Below the pieces are notes generated by a model. That model saw only the letters and a program-made list of their open reading frames with translations. It was not told where the DNA came from and did no database searches. DNA of 8,134 nucleotides, from positions 1-8,134 of the forward strand of contig CAMNBY010000107.1 of assembly GCA_946533615.1 (NCBI GenBank), written 5' to 3'. The DNA comes from an uncultured Clostridia bacterium (GTDB lineage: Bacteria; Bacillota; Clostridia; Oscillospirales; Ruminococcaceae). The position numbers were made by a program, and so were the translations under genes. Shown here piece by piece: positions 6,292 to 8,134 of the stretch. Each line of letters opens with the position of its first letter. The stretch's first letter is position 1.

Positions 6292-6960
6292 ATGTATAAC
6301 AATAATATCGCAAACGAGAACACAGCAGTAATGGCAAACACAAACACAGCTCCCGCAATGGGCTATATGAACAACGGACAGGAAAGACAGATGCTCATTT
6401 CTCAGATGAGCGCAAACGGACAGATAATGAACGCGATCGAGGGGCACGAAAACGCTATCGAGGCCGCCGAGGAAAAGGTCGAAAAGCTCGAAAAGAAGGC
6501 CTCGACCAAACGCGCGGTCATCATCAGCCTGCTCTCCCTCATCATTGCAAGCGCCGTGTCCGGCAGCAGTGGGATACTTTGCTTCATCTTCCTCGCAGCA
6601 GGCATCGCTTTCGCGATCGTGAACAAGATGAAAGCACAGAAGGAGCTTAACGCCGAGCGTGCAGCCCTCGAGAGCAACAGACAGCAGCTCGAGACACTTA
6701 AAAACGATGTTTCGCTTGCGTGGCTCCCCTACGACTACAGAGACAGCGTTTCGTTCAGATATATGTACGGCTATTTGCAGAACATGAGAGCGAACAACCT
6801 TCAGGAAGCCATCAACCTTCTCGAGCTTGAGAAGCACCAGGCAGTTGTCGAGACCCTGACCGCCATCTCCGCACAGAACGCCGAGACCGCAGCAGCCGCC
6901 GCTAAGGGTGCTGTAGGCGTAGCAGCCGCAACAGCAGTCTTCTCGCTGCTCAAGTCCTGA
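6292..6960 (+). CDS. Uncharacterised coiled-coil protein with a membrane hairpin
   Basis: A 222-residue protein that I cannot name. Residues 1-30 are Asn/Ala-rich and probably disordered. Residues about 30-72 form a charged helix likely to be a coiled coil. Two hydrophobic segments (about 75-90 and 94-111), separated by the short turn SGSSG, form a membrane hairpin. A second charged helix follows (112-140). The segment LPYDYRDSVSFRYMYGYLQN, then MRANNLQEAINLLE (145-178), resembles a C-terminal motif seen in many Firmicutes membrane or zinc-ribbon hypotheticals, an aromatic stretch followed by R-A-x-x-L-x-E-A-I-N-L; its function is unknown to me. The end is an Ala-rich helix (198-220). With both hydrophobic segments used, both termini should face the same side, probably the cytoplasm. 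ATG at 6292 has a strong ACGGAGGA site. The next gene starts 48 nt downstream with no terminator between, so they are probably co-transcribed. Confidence 0.85.
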   Translation: MYNNNIANENTAVMANTNTAPAMGYMNNGQERQMLISQMSANGQIMNAIEGHENAIEAAEEKVEKLEKKASTKRAVIISLLSLIIASAVSGSSGILCFIFLAAGIAFAIVNKMKAQKELNAERAALESNRQQLETLKNDVSLAWLPYDYRDSVSFRYMYGYLQNMRANNLQEAINLLELEKHQAVVETLTAISAQNAETAAAAAKGAVGVAAATAVFSLLKS

Positions 6961-7008
6961 TAAACACAACGAAAAAAAACAAAACTTAAATAACGGAGGA
7001 ACATTAAA

Positions 7009-7479
7009 ATGAACAAGAAAAGCATTGCATTACCCATCGTAGGAATAGTTATCACAGGCGTACTGACCATCATCGCCCTGCTCGCGACCCTCGGAAACAT
7101 GATGCAGATAAGCGAGGCCGAGGATCTGCCCGAATACAAGATAGTGAACTATAACGGCAAGAACTACACCCAAGAGAAGCTGGTCGATCAGCTCAAGAGC
7201 GAGAGAACAGGCATGGTGATCTTCCTGCTTATCTCGGCGGCGCTGCTGGCGCTGTGCATCTGGGCTCTGATTAAGAGGGTCAAGGCCAACCGCGAGCTGA
7301 TGGCTCAGGGCGGTATGCCGATGCAGTTTGCAGCACAGCCGATGCCCCCGATGGGCGCACCGATGGCAGCACCCGTTCAGCCCGCAGCAGCTCCCGCACA
7401 GGCAGCGGCCTGCCCTCACTGCGGAGCACCCCGAAAGGAAGGACAGGTGTTCTGCGCAAGCTGCGGACAAAGAATGTGA
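7009..7479 (+). CDS. Uncharacterised two-helix membrane protein with C-terminal zinc ribbon
   Basis: A 156-residue protein of unknown function. Hydrophobic helix 1 spans about residues 8-28 and could be an uncleaved signal anchor. A 38-residue polar segment (29-66) follows, then helix 2 (67-88). A basic stretch (KRVKANRE) after helix 2 favours a cytoplasmic C-terminal part. Residues 100-134 are a Met/Pro/Ala/Gln-rich flexible linker. The end is a zinc ribbon with Cys135, Cys138, Cys149 and Cys152 (CPHCGAPRKEG then FCASCGQRM), of the short double-CxxC type common at the ends of Firmicutes membrane proteins. The short loop between helices would then be extracytoplasmic. ATG at 7009 has the same ACGGAGGA site as the previous gene, which supports a shared operon. 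A terminator follows 8 nt after the stop. Confidence 0.88.
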   Translation: MNKKSIALPIVGIVITGVLTIIALLATLGNMMQISEAEDLPEYKIVNYNGKNYTQEKLVDQLKSERTGMVIFLLISAALLALCIWALIKRVKANRELMAQGGMPMQFAAQPMPPMGAPMAAPVQPAAAPAQAAACPHCGAPRKEGQVFCASCGQRM

Positions 7480-7487
7480 CCCACAAG

Positions 7488-7516
7488 AAAAGGCGCCCAC
7501 GCGGACGCCTTTTTTT
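7488..7516. terminator. Terminator between convergent genes, probably bidirectional
   Basis: AAAAGGCG (7488-7495) pairs with CGCCTTTT (7506-7513), and CC/GG pairing with one bulge can extend the stem inward. On the plus strand the stem runs into seven T residues (7510-7516). On the minus strand it is followed by TTTTCTTG, which is a weaker exit signal for the coat genes. Confidence 0.85.
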
Positions 7517-7531
7517 GTTTGTCTGCAATGC

Positions 7532-7780
7532 TCAGCACTGCTGTGAGAACTTCTGCCTTACTTCATTTATCTTGCTGCTGTCTGCGCAGTCCGCCTGATA
7601 CCAGCCCTTCTGCGACATCTTGCTGTAGACCTGATCCTGCATCGACAGAGAGGAATCCAGCGCCGAGCCGAAGGTCTGCTGAACATTTTGTGTCGCCGAT
7701 TCTATCGCGCCGTGGAGATACAGGTCGCACACGCCCTTTTCCAGCAGCAGAAGATTTTCCATAAGCTCCTTATCCTGCAT
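7532..7780 (-). CDS. Spore coat protein, CotF family
   Basis: An 82-residue protein matching the coat F domain. LMENLLLLEKGVCDLYLHGA, followed by AIESATQNVQQTF and then MQDQVYSKMSQKGWYQ, follows the family pattern: a helical bundle ending in the M-x-x-K-G-W-Y motif. CotF-type proteins are part of the endospore coat and are made in the mother cell. The length is short but normal for clostridial single-domain members. The ATG at 7780 follows AAAGGAG by 6 nt. The gene lies 21 nt after the stop of the 57-residue partner, so they form a two-gene operon. The C-terminal tail (ADCADSSKINEVRQKFSQQC) carries two Cys residues that could cross-link in the coat; this is inference. Confidence 0.88.
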   Translation of the reverse strand: MQDKELMENLLLLEKGVCDLYLHGAIESATQNVQQTFGSALDSSLSMQDQVYSKMSQKGWYQADCADSSKINEVRQKFSQQC

Positions 7781-7801
7781 GATATGCTCCTTTCCGCTGC
7801 C

Positions 7802-7975
7802 TCAGAGCAGCTCGTAAAACGAATCGAACAGCTGCTTGTGGGTGTTCTCAAGCTCTGTGACGAGCTGCCTGAGCTCCTCGTCCTGAAGCTGCGCTGCCGT
7901 GTTCTTGCACTGGGTCTGAAAATACTGCTCGTGTCCCAGAGCATCCTCGATATAGAGTAGTTCTTTGCCGGTCAT
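7802..7975 (-). CDS. 57-residue helical protein, probable spore-coat partner of CotF
   Basis: The minus-strand frame from ATG at 7975 to TGA at 7802 encodes 57 residues beginning MTGKELLYIEDALGHEQYF and ending HKQLFDSFYELL. It has a perfect GGAGG ribosome-binding site 8 nt upstream and lies directly before the cotF-like gene. The pattern is two amphipathic helices: the first has a Glu and a His in ED-ALGHEQ, the second is Glu/Leu-rich with a His, which looks like half of a ferritin-like four-helix bundle. Small proteins of this shape commonly precede CotF genes in Clostridia, from my recollection of the family, and are usually labelled spore coat protein. There is one Cys (in TQCKNT). The strong start signals and operon position make it real despite its size. 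Confidence 0.8.
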   Translation of the reverse strand: MTGKELLYIEDALGHEQYFQTQCKNTAAQLQDEELRQLVTELENTHKQLFDSFYELL

Positions 7976-8001
7976 TCCAACGACCTCCTTCCGTTATGCT
8001 G

Positions 8002-8031
8002 TTATTATGGGCAGCTTCGGAAGAAATATAC
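8002..8031 (-). promoter_or_regulatory. Possible sporulation (sigma-E/K type) promoter of the coat operon
   Basis: On the minus strand, GTATATT (8031-8025) is followed by a 15-nt spacer and CATAATAA (8009-8002). This resembles the sigma-E consensus (ATA-type -35, CATACA-T -10), with two mismatches in the -10. The start would be about 20 nt upstream of the GGAGG site. No convincing sigma-A promoter is seen here, and the coat genes make a mother-cell sigma plausible. Confidence 0.4.
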
Positions 8032-8134
8032 AAAGGCAACACCGCACGACCCGCGGCTAACGCCTCTGCACATTATCTGCTTGCCAGCTTTCCGTCATAT
8101 TACCCAAATTCTCCTTGACTTGCGTCAGCAAGCC
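8032..8134. repeat. Gene-free right end, candidate interspersed repeat
   Basis: There is no plausible gene. The segment contains a perfect small hairpin, CTTGC-GTCA-GCAAG (8119-8132). The word GCTTGC (8079-8084) is complementary to GCAAGC (8128-8133), which would allow a larger stem of about 55 nt. The stretch from GGCAACACCGCACGACC to CCTCTGCACATTATCTGC looks like a repeat I recall from several Oscillospiraceae genomes, but this is memory, not a search. On the minus strand a 13-codon ORF (ATG at 8098, stop at 8057) follows AAGGAG at 12 nt; it is probably chance. The element may continue beyond the window. Confidence 0.35.

Noticed and set aside
6229..6969. 246-codon minus-strand ORF
   Set aside because: It is antisense to the coiled-coil membrane gene, is Cys/Leu/Val-rich like a shadow, and lacks a ribosome-binding site.

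Overview
The window looks like chromosomal DNA from a Gram-positive, spore-forming Clostridia of the Oscillospiraceae / Ruminococcus type. This is an inference. It rests on a MurT/GatD pair (peptidoglycan amidation, typical of Gram-positives), CotF-type coat genes (endospore formers), strong GGAGG ribosome-binding sites, sigma-A promoters with consensus -35/-10 boxes, and GC-rich genes separated by A/T-rich spacers. No phage, transposase or plasmid gene is visible.

Layout. (1) 1-263 is the 3' end of a metA homoserine O-acyltransferase on the + strand. (2) 304-436 is a MITE-like imperfect palindrome between convergent genes; one arm runs into the end of gatD. (3) 421-2521, minus strand, is the murT-gatD operon, whose two products form the lipid II isoglutaminyl synthase. 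(4) 2522-2820 is a divergent intergenic region with one good sigma-A promoter in each direction and a hairpin in the murT leader. (5) 2821-5658, plus strand, is trkA-trkH, the NAD-binding gate and the pore subunit of a K+ uptake system. trkH starts at TTG with its Shine-Dalgarno overlapping the trkA stop, and a strong terminator follows.

(6) 5695-6291 has no convincing protein gene. It holds four near-identical 71-72 bp tandem units plus one decayed unit, each made of two short hairpins, then a 12-bp inverted repeat around a doubtful 22-codon ORF, then a GC-rich hairpin. (7) 6292-7479, plus strand, has two small membrane-protein genes of unknown function: a coiled-coil/membrane-hairpin protein and a two-helix membrane protein with a C-terminal zinc ribbon. 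A terminator that can work in both directions follows. (8) 7532-7975, minus strand, is a two-gene spore-coat operon: a CotF-family protein preceded by a 57-residue helical partner. (9) 8032-8134 has no gene and looks like part of a second interspersed repeat.

Most coding content is ordinary housekeeping: methionine synthesis, wall amidation, potassium uptake and spore coat. The parts worth a second look are the non-coding ones, namely the 72-bp array with the structured segment after it and the palindrome that writes the end of gatD, and also the uncharacterised membrane pair that the array precedes.
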